A program made the translations under genes and the position numbers. From a virus: a stretch of DNA of 34,418 bases. The notes beneath the pieces were generated by a model that saw only the letters and a list, made by a program, of their open reading frames with translations, ran no database searches and had not been told where the DNA came from. Positions within the stretch are counted from its first letter, which is position 1. The number at the start of each line of letters is the position of its first letter. The stretch covers positions 1 to 34,418 of the IMG/VR virus record IMGVR_UViG_3300042868_003670; one strand, 5' to 3'. Below, one piece after another: positions 16,830 to 23,141 of the stretch.

Positions 16830-17375
16830 ATGGACAAAGAACTTGAACAGTATCTTGCTGGCTTGACTGCGAAGAAGTTAAAAACTAGCGATAACAGGAT
16901 TGTTGCTGCTAATGAAAGAGCAAACTTACTACGCCAGGATCCAATTAAATGGCAACAACTTTGTGAAAAAAACAAACGCATTGCTGTAATTGGTGCCCAG
17001 GCCGCCGCAGATGCAAAGCGTGGTAAACCAACAAGCGAAGAGGCAAAACAAAAACAAAAAGAAACTATTGCTAAAAAAGGTTATATTCCAGCCTGGAATA
17101 AAGGATTAGAATTGAGCGATGAACATAAGAAAAACTTGTCAATTGCTAACACTGGTAAAAAATTATCTGATGAAACAAAAGAAAAAATTAGTAAAAAGTC
17201 TCATAAAAGCAAACCTATTATGACACCAGAAGGTCCGTTTGATTCAAGGACTTTGGCTGCGAAACATTACTTTAATAACAAATTAACAAAACATTCAAGT
17301 TACCAATCAGTTGGAGTCTGGATGCATACCATGTTAAATAGAAAAAATAGTGGCTTTTATTTTATTTTAAAATAA
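16830..17375 (+). CDS. NUMOD3 DNA-binding protein, paralogue 2 (no nuclease domain)
   Basis: A 181-aa basic protein starting directly after its paralogue's stop. The N-terminal 16 residues (MDKELEQYLAGLTAKK) match paralogue 1. Three NUMOD3-type units follow: ~60-83 (DAKRGKPTSEEAKQKQ), ~87-107 (AWNKGLELSDEHKKNLS) and ~108-125 (TGKKLSDETKEKISKK). Residues ~127-181 (KPIMTPEGPFDSRTLAAKHY to the end) resemble the C-terminal HTH/NUMOD1-like part of phage homing enzymes, which reads DNA. No nuclease active site is visible. The stop lies within an A/T-rich hairpin. Probably a sequence-specific DNA-binding protein, with the target unknown. Confidence 0.8.
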   Translation: MDKELEQYLAGLTAKKLKTSDNRIVAANERANLLRQDPIKWQQLCEKNKRIAVIGAQAAADAKRGKPTSEEAKQKQKETIAKKGYIPAWNKGLELSDEHKKNLSIANTGKKLSDETKEKISKKSHKSKPIMTPEGPFDSRTLAAKHYFNNKLTKHSSYQSVGVWMHTMLNRKNSGFYFILK

Positions 17376-17378
17376 AAG
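17354..17378 (+). terminator. A/T-rich hairpin at the end of the AAA+ operon
   Basis: A perfect 10-bp stem CTTTTATTTT/AAAATAAAAG (17354-17363 with 17369-17378), loop ATTTT, overlaps the stop codon of the NUMOD3 gene. It is followed by GCCCTTTTGCGTTTT rather than a clean T run, so it may be a weak or bidirectional terminator. Confidence 0.5.
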
Positions 17379-17456
17379 GCCCTTTTGCGTTTTAAGCGGT
17401 AAGTGTTTGATCAGAACACACAGGCACAATTTACCAGATTACCAAAGGCATTTAAA

Positions 17457-17522
17457 ATGGCTATAAAAAACACAAAAAACGGTAATCCTGTCACACAACA
17501 TTGCATTGTGTGCATATACTAA
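17457..17522 (+). CDS. Possible 21-aa peptide
   Basis: A short frame (MAIKNTKNGNPVTQHCIVCI plus Y) with an AAAGG ribosome-site-like sequence 8 nt before the ATG. It lies in the 280-nt gap between the NUMOD3 operon and the next gene, and an inverted repeat (17492-17512) lies inside it. No promoter is evident upstream. At this length it may be chance; it is recorded because of the ribosome site. Confidence 0.2.
   Translation: MAIKNTKNGNPVTQHCIVCIY
17492..17512. promoter_or_regulatory. Inverted repeat CACACAA-N7-TTGTGTG
   Basis: A perfect 7-bp inverted repeat, 69 nt upstream of the -35 box of the 17582 promoter. The remainder of the 17376-17655 gap holds the promoter, a quasi-palindrome around TGATCA (17403-17419) and no other clear feature. 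A possible regulator site. Confidence 0.4.
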
Positions 17523-17581
17523 TTATGCCACCTTGCTCAACAGATGTCAATCAAAAAATGCATTTATTTCGCCATATCCCA

Positions 17582-17610
17582 TTGACTTTGCGTTACGAAT
17601 CATATATAAT
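17582..17610 (+). promoter_or_regulatory. Sigma70 promoter (TTGACT-N17-TATAAT) with CGTTACGA spacer element
   Basis: The -35 is TTGACT (17582-17587) and the -10 is TATAAT (17605-17610), with 17-nt spacing, 45 nt before the 17656 ATG. The spacer contains CGTTACGA 9 nt from the -35 start, exactly as in the promoter at 19256. This marks a co-regulated pair. Confidence 0.8.
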
Positions 17611-17655
17611 TAAACAACAGCACAAAGATCAAGTGCTGTAGAACAAAGGGCTACA

Positions 17656-18141
17656 ATGAACGAACAAGAATTTATCAAACGATACGACCAAGTCAACGCT
17701 TGGGTCAACACCATGCGTCCACACTGGCGCCACCTAAATGGCAATGTGTTTAACGACAAGGACTTTTGGCAGCAGTGCATACACTCAGTGCCACCAAGTA
17801 CATGGCAAGCCTGGTGTGAGATTTACAATGACTTACAAGCAGGTGCACCAGGTGCATTTGCTAGACACACTTACATTCATGAAGACACAGTGGAAGTTGC
17901 CAAGCGCATTGATCTAGACAAGGCCATAACCAAACCCTACGACAAAACTGGACGCAACAAGCCCATGTTCCGTGCGGCAATGGCCATCAAGGACATCATT
18001 GCAGAAATCAGTGAGCGTCCGTTTGAAACTAAAGAACAACAGCCAGCAGCCAAACGCACTCGCCCAACGCAGGAACAGGTGTTAGCAGAGTTTGCCAAAC
18101 TACAAGAGATGGTTGAAGACTTGTTTGACACAGGAGAATAA
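17656..18141 (+). CDS. Hypothetical early protein
   Basis: A 161-aa protein, helical and Trp-rich at the N-terminus (residues 14-60 contain six Trp), with a basic central part and an acidic C-terminal helix (EFAKLQEMVEDLFDTGE). I see no catalytic motif or membrane segment. It has its own near-consensus host promoter and an AAAGGG ribosome site, so it is likely expressed early. It is followed after 3 nt by the 18145 gene, making a two-gene operon. Function unknown. Confidence 0.8.
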   Translation: MNEQEFIKRYDQVNAWVNTMRPHWRHLNGNVFNDKDFWQQCIHSVPPSTWQAWCEIYNDLQAGAPGAFARHTYIHEDTVEVAKRIDLDKAITKPYDKTGRNKPMFRAAMAIKDIIAEISERPFETKEQQPAAKRTRPTQEQVLAEFAKLQEMVEDLFDTGE

Positions 18142-18144
18142 GCA

Positions 18145-18801
18145 ATGACAACAGATGAATTAATGCCAGGCGTAATGCCTGCACTATATGACCCCAACCT
18201 AAAGTGGCATGCTATACAAGTTACCATTGGAGAATGGGCTACTGAAAAAGGCAAGAGCGTAGAAGCAACTATACAATGCAAAACAGACAAGACTCAACGC
18301 TGGGGTGATTGTGCGCTGATGTTAAAAATGAAACTGCAAGGACGCAGTCGCAATACACGCAAACAAGAGTATGACCTAACTGAATTGTGTTTGCAATATG
18401 GTGAGATTCCCATTAGAGACTTTATGCTGGCTCAACGAGCCAGTCTTGGCAGTGAAGTCACTGAGATTGCCAGTGCCAATAATCCCACTTGGAAGCAGGC
18501 ATATTTGCGCAGTGGCTTTGGTCGCGAAACAGGTGCATTCATTCCAGGACGCCCAGGATACAAGCCCTTAAACCCTGCTGTGTTTGGTTTCTTTGATCGT
18601 GGTTCAATGACATTTGGATTGCAAATTGGACACTTCAGACGCATCACCACATTGCCAACCAAACTGAGTAAAGCACAAAAGGCACGGGGCTTTATTGCAC
18701 ATGATACTTGGTTACTGGATCCACTACAGTTTACGCCCACAGTGGGTGAAAGTGCCAATGATAGACTAGCCCGTTTTCTATCTGTCAAGGCGCTAACATA
18801 A
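18145..18801 (+). CDS. Hypothetical protein, second gene of early operon
   Basis: A 218-aa protein of mixed alpha/beta character with many basic residues between ~45 and 75 (KTDKTQRWGDC, KLQGRSRNTRKQEYD). A Gly/Pro-rich segment is near 124-150 (RETGAFIPGRPGYKPLNPA), with a hydrophobic core after it. No membrane segment or known active site is evident. Translational coupling to the 17656 gene (3-nt gap) suggests a shared early function. A nucleic-acid-binding role is possible from its basic segments, but this is a guess. Confidence 0.8.
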   Translation: MTTDELMPGVMPALYDPNLKWHAIQVTIGEWATEKGKSVEATIQCKTDKTQRWGDCALMLKMKLQGRSRNTRKQEYDLTELCLQYGEIPIRDFMLAQRASLGSEVTEIASANNPTWKQAYLRSGFGRETGAFIPGRPGYKPLNPAVFGFFDRGSMTFGLQIGHFRRITTLPTKLSKAQKARGFIAHDTWLLDPLQFTPTVGESANDRLARFLSVKALT

Positions 18802-18804
18802 TAC

Positions 18805-18840
18805 AGTATTAACAGTATTAAGTAGTATTAAGAAGTATAA
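18805..18840. repeat. Four phased AGTATTA iterons
   Basis: AGTATTA at 18805, 18814 and 18824, and AGTATAA at 18834, repeat at 9-10 bp intervals, about one helical turn. The array begins 3 nt after the 18145 gene stop. Two further copies lie beyond the small basic gene (19153, 19170). The phasing is that of a replication-initiator or repressor-binding iteron set. Confidence 0.6.
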
Positions 18841-18846
18841 AGAGTA

Positions 18847-18876
18847 GTCAGCGTTTTGCTTCACAAAACCACTGAC
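18847..18876 (+). other. Imperfect hairpin after the iteron array
   Basis: GTCAG-CG-TTTTG / CAAAA-CCA-CTGAC (18847-18858 with 18864-18876) can form a 10-bp stem with an internal loop and a CTTCA loop. It may be a terminator-like structure or part of an origin. The rest of 18877-19002 is G/C-richer than the surroundings and holds no gene I can support. Confidence 0.4.
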
Positions 18877-19002
18877 GCTTCGCCTGTTTCTTCCCCTGCG
18901 GGATCACTTCGTTGCACTCGTGAGGGAGTCAAAGGGGTTATGAGAAAGACTCAAAGAGCAAGAGAGAGTTCCGCGATGAACTTGTTAACAAAAGGAATAG
19001 AA

Positions 19003-19152
19003 ATGAACACAGAAATTAAACAACCAAAAAAGAAAATGGGCCGTCCACTAAAGCCAGGTGGTCCCGTCAGTAATAAAGAACGTCAGCAACGATGGAGAGA
19101 CCGTGTCAAAGCAGACGCCCAGGCTCTGTTGGACCAATTGAAACTTAACTAA
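19003..19152 (+). CDS. Small basic AT-hook-like DNA-binding protein
   Basis: A 49-aa protein. I chose ATG 19003 because AAAGGAA precedes it by 6 nt; the in-frame ATGs at 18940 and 18976 lack good ribosome sites. It starts with a Lys-rich segment (KQPKKKMGRPLKPGG) containing the AT-hook core GRP flanked by Lys, then a charged helix (NKERQQRWRDRVKADAQALL). Both parts suggest DNA binding, with the helix perhaps for dimerisation. It is flanked on both sides by AGTATTA repeats, so it may bind them as an autoregulator or origin protein. This link is an inference from position. Confidence 0.65.
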   Translation: MNTEIKQPKKKMGRPLKPGGPVSNKERQQRWRDRVKADAQALLDQLKLN

Positions 19153-19176
19153 AGTATTAAGACTACTCAAGTATTA
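19153..19176. repeat. Two further AGTATTA repeats downstream of the AT-hook gene
   Basis: AGTATTA at 19153-19159, starting right after the stop codon, and again at 19170-19176. With 18805-18840 they bracket the small basic gene. The 19177-19255 stretch before the promoter shows no supported gene. Confidence 0.5.
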
Positions 19177-19255
19177 GTGTTGTTTTTATGCAGCACATTT
19201 GGCGTGTGCCTGGACCACTGTTTGATTTTTATCAGATCTTTCTGTTAGAAAACAC

Positions 19256-19284
19256 TTGACATTTCGTTACGATTGCGCTATAAT
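19256..19284 (+). promoter_or_regulatory. Consensus sigma70 promoter (TTGACA-N17-TATAAT)
   Basis: Both boxes match consensus exactly (19256-19261 and 19279-19284) with 17-nt spacing. The spacer carries CGTTACGA at the same offset as the 17582 promoter. It lies 30 nt before a 40-aa membrane peptide and has a CAGGAG ribosome site downstream. Confidence 0.9.
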
Positions 19285-19314
19285 AAACACATACACAAAC
19301 AAACAGGAGTTAAC

Positions 19315-19437
19315 ATGCAAGATCTAATTGGTATCACAGTGGTTATCCTAGCGTTCGCAACAGCCATCCTGGTGGTGTTTGCAGTGGGTTGCATCTGTCT
19401 GAAGGTGATGTTCAAAATAGCAGACAAGATCTTTTGA
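19315..19437 (+). CDS. 40-aa single-pass membrane peptide under a strong promoter
   Basis: The frame starts at ATG 19315 (CAGGAG ribosome site 5 nt before) and ends with TGA at 19437. The product begins MQDLIGITVVILAFATAILV. Residues ~4-28 form one membrane helix with two cysteines at its end (GCIC), followed by a short basic amphipathic tail (KVMFKIADKIF). It has the strongest promoter in the genome and stands alone between the early and late blocks. Possible roles are a small holin or antiholin, an inner-membrane early effector or a superinfection factor. None can be chosen from the sequence. Confidence 0.7.
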   Translation: MQDLIGITVVILAFATAILVVFAVGCICLKVMFKIADKIF

Positions 19438-19472
19438 GTCTGATAAATATTTCACAACGACAATTGATAATA

Positions 19473-19516
19473 GGCGTTGAGACACCTACTTGCTGGGAAG
19501 CGCCGTAGGTGTCGCC
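19473..19516 (+). other. Structured RNA hairpin before the nozzle operon
   Basis: GACACCTAC/GTAGGTGTC (19481-19489 with 19505-19513) forms a perfect 9-bp stem. The loop can form a small GCT/AGC stem, and outer GGC/GCC bases can pair across a TTGA bulge. It lacks a T run, so it is not a standard rho-independent terminator. It may stop transcription from the strong 19256 promoter, protect the 3' end, or be a small RNA. Confidence 0.55.
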
Positions 19517-19534
19517 TTGAGCACTTGGAGCTGA

Positions 19535-19541
19535 CTAAATA
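19535..19541 (+). promoter_or_regulatory. CTAAATA motif upstream of the nozzle operon (putative late promoter)
   Basis: CTAAATA preceded by TGA lies 27 nt before the nozzle ATG, the same distance as at the portal gene (2072). It is the first copy after the early region and would start the right-hand late operon. Confidence 0.5.
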
Positions 19542-19568
19542 TAGTATACTACCAAGGACCTGACCTAT

Positions 19569-21977
19569 ATGGCACAAACCAAACCCGCTTTTGACGAAGC
19601 AAGAATTCCATTACAAAACATGAGTTTCACTCCTGATGTTCCATCAACAGCATTAGGCCCCAATGAATACAACGCAGGATTAAACGTAGAAGCAGACGTG
19701 CGTGGTATCCGTAGCGTGAGTGGTGAACAAGAAATACTAAGTGATGTTCCAGGAACCCCAACTTACATCACAGGTGGTTACAGAAATGATGGTTACTTTT
19801 GGTTTGTTGTGGCCACCACAGAAGGTGATTGGTACTGCAACCGTGGTGCCAACAAAACAAATCCCACACCAGGTTCTGGTGACATTTGGATCAACATCAA
19901 TCCAGTAGGACTTGCTGTCACATACACTCAAGCACAGAACATCACAGGCGATTGGAATGGCACAGTGCCATTCTTCAATGACGCACAAACTGCTCCTATG
20001 TTTTGGCCAGACACACAGAATCATGATGAAGTCACCACTGGTGCCAGCGGCACAGGAACCACAGCCACGCTGACCTTTACAGCATTGAGTGCAGCACCGT
20101 ATGTGGCAGGAGATCTGATCATTGTAGAAAACATGGTGCCCACTGCTTACAATGGCGTTCAGACTGTGACAGCATGTAACACCAGCAGCGTGAGTTTTCT
20201 AAGTGCAGCAACAGGCAGTCAGACTCAAGCAGGAGTTGTGTCAGGACCTGTGCCTGTGATGACACAGTACAGTCAGACCTTGCCAGTGGGTATCAGCACA
20301 ATCACATATGTGAGTTTATCACAACAGCAGATCACATTTGATACCCCTTATGTGACTGCGCCTTATGTGGCAGGTGAAAGTATCACCATCAGTGACGTCA
20401 ACACATTCTTCAATGGTACTTTTAAAGTGGCGTCATGCACTACTACCACTGTGAACTACATTGCAAGTCCCACAGCCACTTACCCAGGCGGCAGTGTGGG
20501 TACAGTGCGTCCAGAATATTCCTGGAATTACAATCCAGCCTGGAGCAGAGTCTCAGCTGGCTTTATGCGACTGTATACCACCCCCAACGTGGGCTGTATC
20601 TTGGTAGCTGGTAATTTAACTGCCACACTGCTGGATGGCACTGAAGACAACTATCCTGTAACAGTACAGTGGAGTCAAGCGTTTGGACTTAATCAAGCAC
20701 CTGGTACCTGGGAACCCACTGTGACCAATGTGGCCAACCAACTTGAAGTTCCGTTACGTGGCGCTGTGCTAGATGCGTTTCCTTGTAACGGTAATTTGTA
20801 TTTGCAAAGTTATTGGGACACAGTGGTGCTGAGTCCAATCAACTTTACCACAACAATTACACCTATCCTGGGTGTGCGACTATTCAACCTGGGTCGTGGA
20901 CTGTTAAGTGCCAACTGTTGGTGCAACAGTGACAACCAGGTGTATGGCGTTGATGCACGTGACATCTGGGTCTTTAATGGACAGAGCTTTGATGGTCTTG
21001 GTAACCAGCGTGTCAAGAACTTTTTCTTTAGTGACCTGGATCCCAGATATGTTGACCGTGTGTTTCTGAACATGAACACACAGAAGAATCAAGTGGAGAT
21101 TTACTATCCCACAGTGGAGGCCACACTGGGATTACCAGATCGCATGCTGAGTTATCGTACTGACCTACAGACCTGGAACGCACCAAGACAAGTTTTTAAT
21201 GCTACCTTTGCGTGTGAAAGTCCAATATGGACAGGCACCACAGTGACCTACGCAGCATTGACACCTGTAGTGGTCAGCAGCAGCGGCACTGGAGCCAAAC
21301 TCTCAGTGTTTGTGCAAGGCACACAGTACCTTGTAACTGTGGCCACAGAAGGCACAGGTTATGCAGTAGGCGACACACTAAAGATATTAGGCACCAGTGT
21401 AGGCGGAGCAACTCCAGCTAACGATATCAACATCACAGTGCTGTCAGTGTCAGATGCAGGAGGCATTGAGTTTTTAACTGCCCCTGGTGCAAACGCAGTA
21501 GGTTACAACACAAGCAATTCTGGCTCACGTTGTGTTGTATATGCACGTGGAGTCTCAAATACAAAACCAGTGCAAAAAGATCAAGGTTATGCCAACTTAG
21601 ATAGTCTTGCTATTAATTCTGAATTTGAACGCAGCAACATCAAAATGATCAAGGACTACTCTGGCAAGTTAATGGTGCATCGTATCTTGCCAGAGATTGT
21701 TAACTTAGATGATCAAGGTTTGCCACTGGGCTCAGGTGCTGGCGCCAGTCGCATTGGCAGTGTCACTGTGGGTGTTAGTGCAGCAAACTCAGTGGGACAA
21801 ACTGCACAATTTGTCAGCAGTCAAGCAGTGGCAACTGACACTGATCAACCCTGGGCACAGATCAACCAAAACGCTTTTCGTGTCAACACCTTGAACCTAA
21901 GCAACAAAAGCAGCAGCAACATCTGGAGCTGTCAGGCCACCACATGGCAATTTACACAAGTGGAAGATGATAGATAA
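19569..21977 (+). CDS. Tail nozzle / tubular B-like protein with inserted beta modules
   Basis: An 802-aa protein, close in length to T7 gp12 (tail tubular protein B). The N-terminal ~150 and central ~320-540 residues have the blade-like pattern of nozzle beta-propellers, including YNAGLNVEADVRGIRSVSG, then GVDARDIWVFNGQSFDGLG and YVDRVFLNMNTQKNQVEIYY. Residues ~155-229 and ~245-316 are two related beta modules (APYVAGDLIIVENMVP; APYVAGESITISDVN). Residues ~560-640 hold a GTGYAVGDTLKILG-type module. Nozzles close the tail channel until ejection. The stop overlaps the next ATG by one base (TAATG). Identity is inferred from length, pattern and place. Confidence 0.75.
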   Translation: MAQTKPAFDEARIPLQNMSFTPDVPSTALGPNEYNAGLNVEADVRGIRSVSGEQEILSDVPGTPTYITGGYRNDGYFWFVVATTEGDWYCNRGANKTNPTPGSGDIWININPVGLAVTYTQAQNITGDWNGTVPFFNDAQTAPMFWPDTQNHDEVTTGASGTGTTATLTFTALSAAPYVAGDLIIVENMVPTAYNGVQTVTACNTSSVSFLSAATGSQTQAGVVSGPVPVMTQYSQTLPVGISTITYVSLSQQQITFDTPYVTAPYVAGESITISDVNTFFNGTFKVASCTTTTVNYIASPTATYPGGSVGTVRPEYSWNYNPAWSRVSAGFMRLYTTPNVGCILVAGNLTATLLDGTEDNYPVTVQWSQAFGLNQAPGTWEPTVTNVANQLEVPLRGAVLDAFPCNGNLYLQSYWDTVVLSPINFTTTITPILGVRLFNLGRGLLSANCWCNSDNQVYGVDARDIWVFNGQSFDGLGNQRVKNFFFSDLDPRYVDRVFLNMNTQKNQVEIYYPTVEATLGLPDRMLSYRTDLQTWNAPRQVFNATFACESPIWTGTTVTYAALTPVVVSSSGTGAKLSVFVQGTQYLVTVATEGTGYAVGDTLKILGTSVGGATPANDINITVLSVSDAGGIEFLTAPGANAVGYNTSNSGSRCVVYARGVSNTKPVQKDQGYANLDSLAINSEFERSNIKMIKDYSGKLMVHRILPEIVNLDDQGLPLGSGAGASRIGSVTVGVSAANSVGQTAQFVSSQAVATDTDQPWAQINQNAFRVNTLNLSNKSSSNIWSCQATTWQFTQVEDDR

Positions 21978-23104
21978 TGAGTCAATTTCCTTTAACCTAC
22001 AATGAACAAGACAGTGACGCGGCTGTTGATGCGCTGAACTATGTGTTGAGCGGTCCATCAGGCCTGGGACAAAACTTCTCAGGACTTAGTGGATACAACA
22101 ACACATTTCTAACTGGCAACTTCCGCCCACCATTTGTTATTGCCAGCGTCAGCGTCAACACTTTAGGTGGAGACACTGCGTTTACCTTACTGGTGGACAG
22201 TGTTGAAGGTATCAAAGAAGGTTACTTTGTAAACAACGTAGGCGGCACCATTGGCACAGGCGCAGTTGTGGCTGTGGGTGGCATTGATGCAGATACCAGA
22301 ACTATAACAGTAACTGTGGCCAACTCAGGACCAGTAAGTGGTCTGGTAACATTTTATGAAAAAGAATATGCAAATCTATATGTGGCGCCCATTGCCATAA
22401 CCACCATTACTTGGCTGAGTCCGTTCAACATCAGAATTGATTACGCTGCTCAACCTGTTCCACCTTTTGAACTTGGTAACAATGTGCGTGTTAGTGGTAG
22501 TAGTGTGCCCATCTATGATTACTTTTATACTGGCGCAGGTGTAATTGAATGCACCACAACTTATGCTGTTGTCAAAAGCACACGCAGTATTGCCAATCCA
22601 GGTGTGGGTGCAGGCGGCACTGTCACATACACCAACACAATACAACCTCCAGTGGGCACAGCAGTGCCCCCACCCAATGATTGGATTTCAACAGACTGTA
22701 TTGCCAATGCCACTGTTACAGGTGCAACTGATCGTGTGTTTATTAGTGGTCAGATAAGACAGCGTGTCAGATACAATGCCACTACAAATTCTTTCCTAAG
22801 AGTAACCTGCGCTATCAATCGTTACCGTGTGATCAACATTGGCAATGTAAACAGTCCAGACTTGCGTACCATATTTGATAAAACAATTGCGCAGAAGTCA
22901 GATCTGTTTATTGATCTACTGGGCATTGGCAGTCTGGACTTATTGGAATCAGTGTTTAACACATTCATTGATCAACCCGCCCCTGGTTTTTATTCATATC
23001 GTCTGGAACTATTGTTCAGAGTAGTAAACTCAACTGGTAACATGCAAGTGACTCGTGACAGCATTGACGTGCGAACATTAAGCAGTCAGGTTGTCAAGCA
23101 ATAA
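21977..23104 (+). CDS. Tail-associated beta-module protein, probable fibre or spike accessory
   Basis: A 375-aa protein, translationally coupled to the nozzle. The N-terminal ~50 residues could be an anchor. Residues ~57-128 and ~140-217 are beta modules; the first ends with an ANSGPVSGLVTF strand that matches ANSGTVSGTLVF in the adaptor protein. The C-terminal ~130 residues (from DRVFISGQIRQRVRYN) look like a TNF/C1q-type jelly roll as in receptor-binding tips. It may form a short spike or side fibre on the nozzle. The exact role is unknown. Confidence 0.7.
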   Translation: MSQFPLTYNEQDSDAAVDALNYVLSGPSGLGQNFSGLSGYNNTFLTGNFRPPFVIASVSVNTLGGDTAFTLLVDSVEGIKEGYFVNNVGGTIGTGAVVAVGGIDADTRTITVTVANSGPVSGLVTFYEKEYANLYVAPIAITTITWLSPFNIRIDYAAQPVPPFELGNNVRVSGSSVPIYDYFYTGAGVIECTTTYAVVKSTRSIANPGVGAGGTVTYTNTIQPPVGTAVPPPNDWISTDCIANATVTGATDRVFISGQIRQRVRYNATTNSFLRVTCAINRYRVINIGNVNSPDLRTIFDKTIAQKSDLFIDLLGIGSLDLLESVFNTFIDQPAPGFYSYRLELLFRVVNSTGNMQVTRDSIDVRTLSSQVVKQ

Positions 23105-23141
23105 CAACACAGCATAATTATTGTATAGAAAAGGAAAAGCA

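Noticed and set aside
18856-19002. N-terminal extension of the AT-hook gene from a TTG at 18856
   Set aside because: The extension has no ribosome site and reads through a hairpin. ATG 19003 has a well-placed AAAGGAA.
19189-19260. A 23-codon frame ending at the 19256 promoter
   Set aside because: No ribosome site, and it ends on the -35 box; likely chance.
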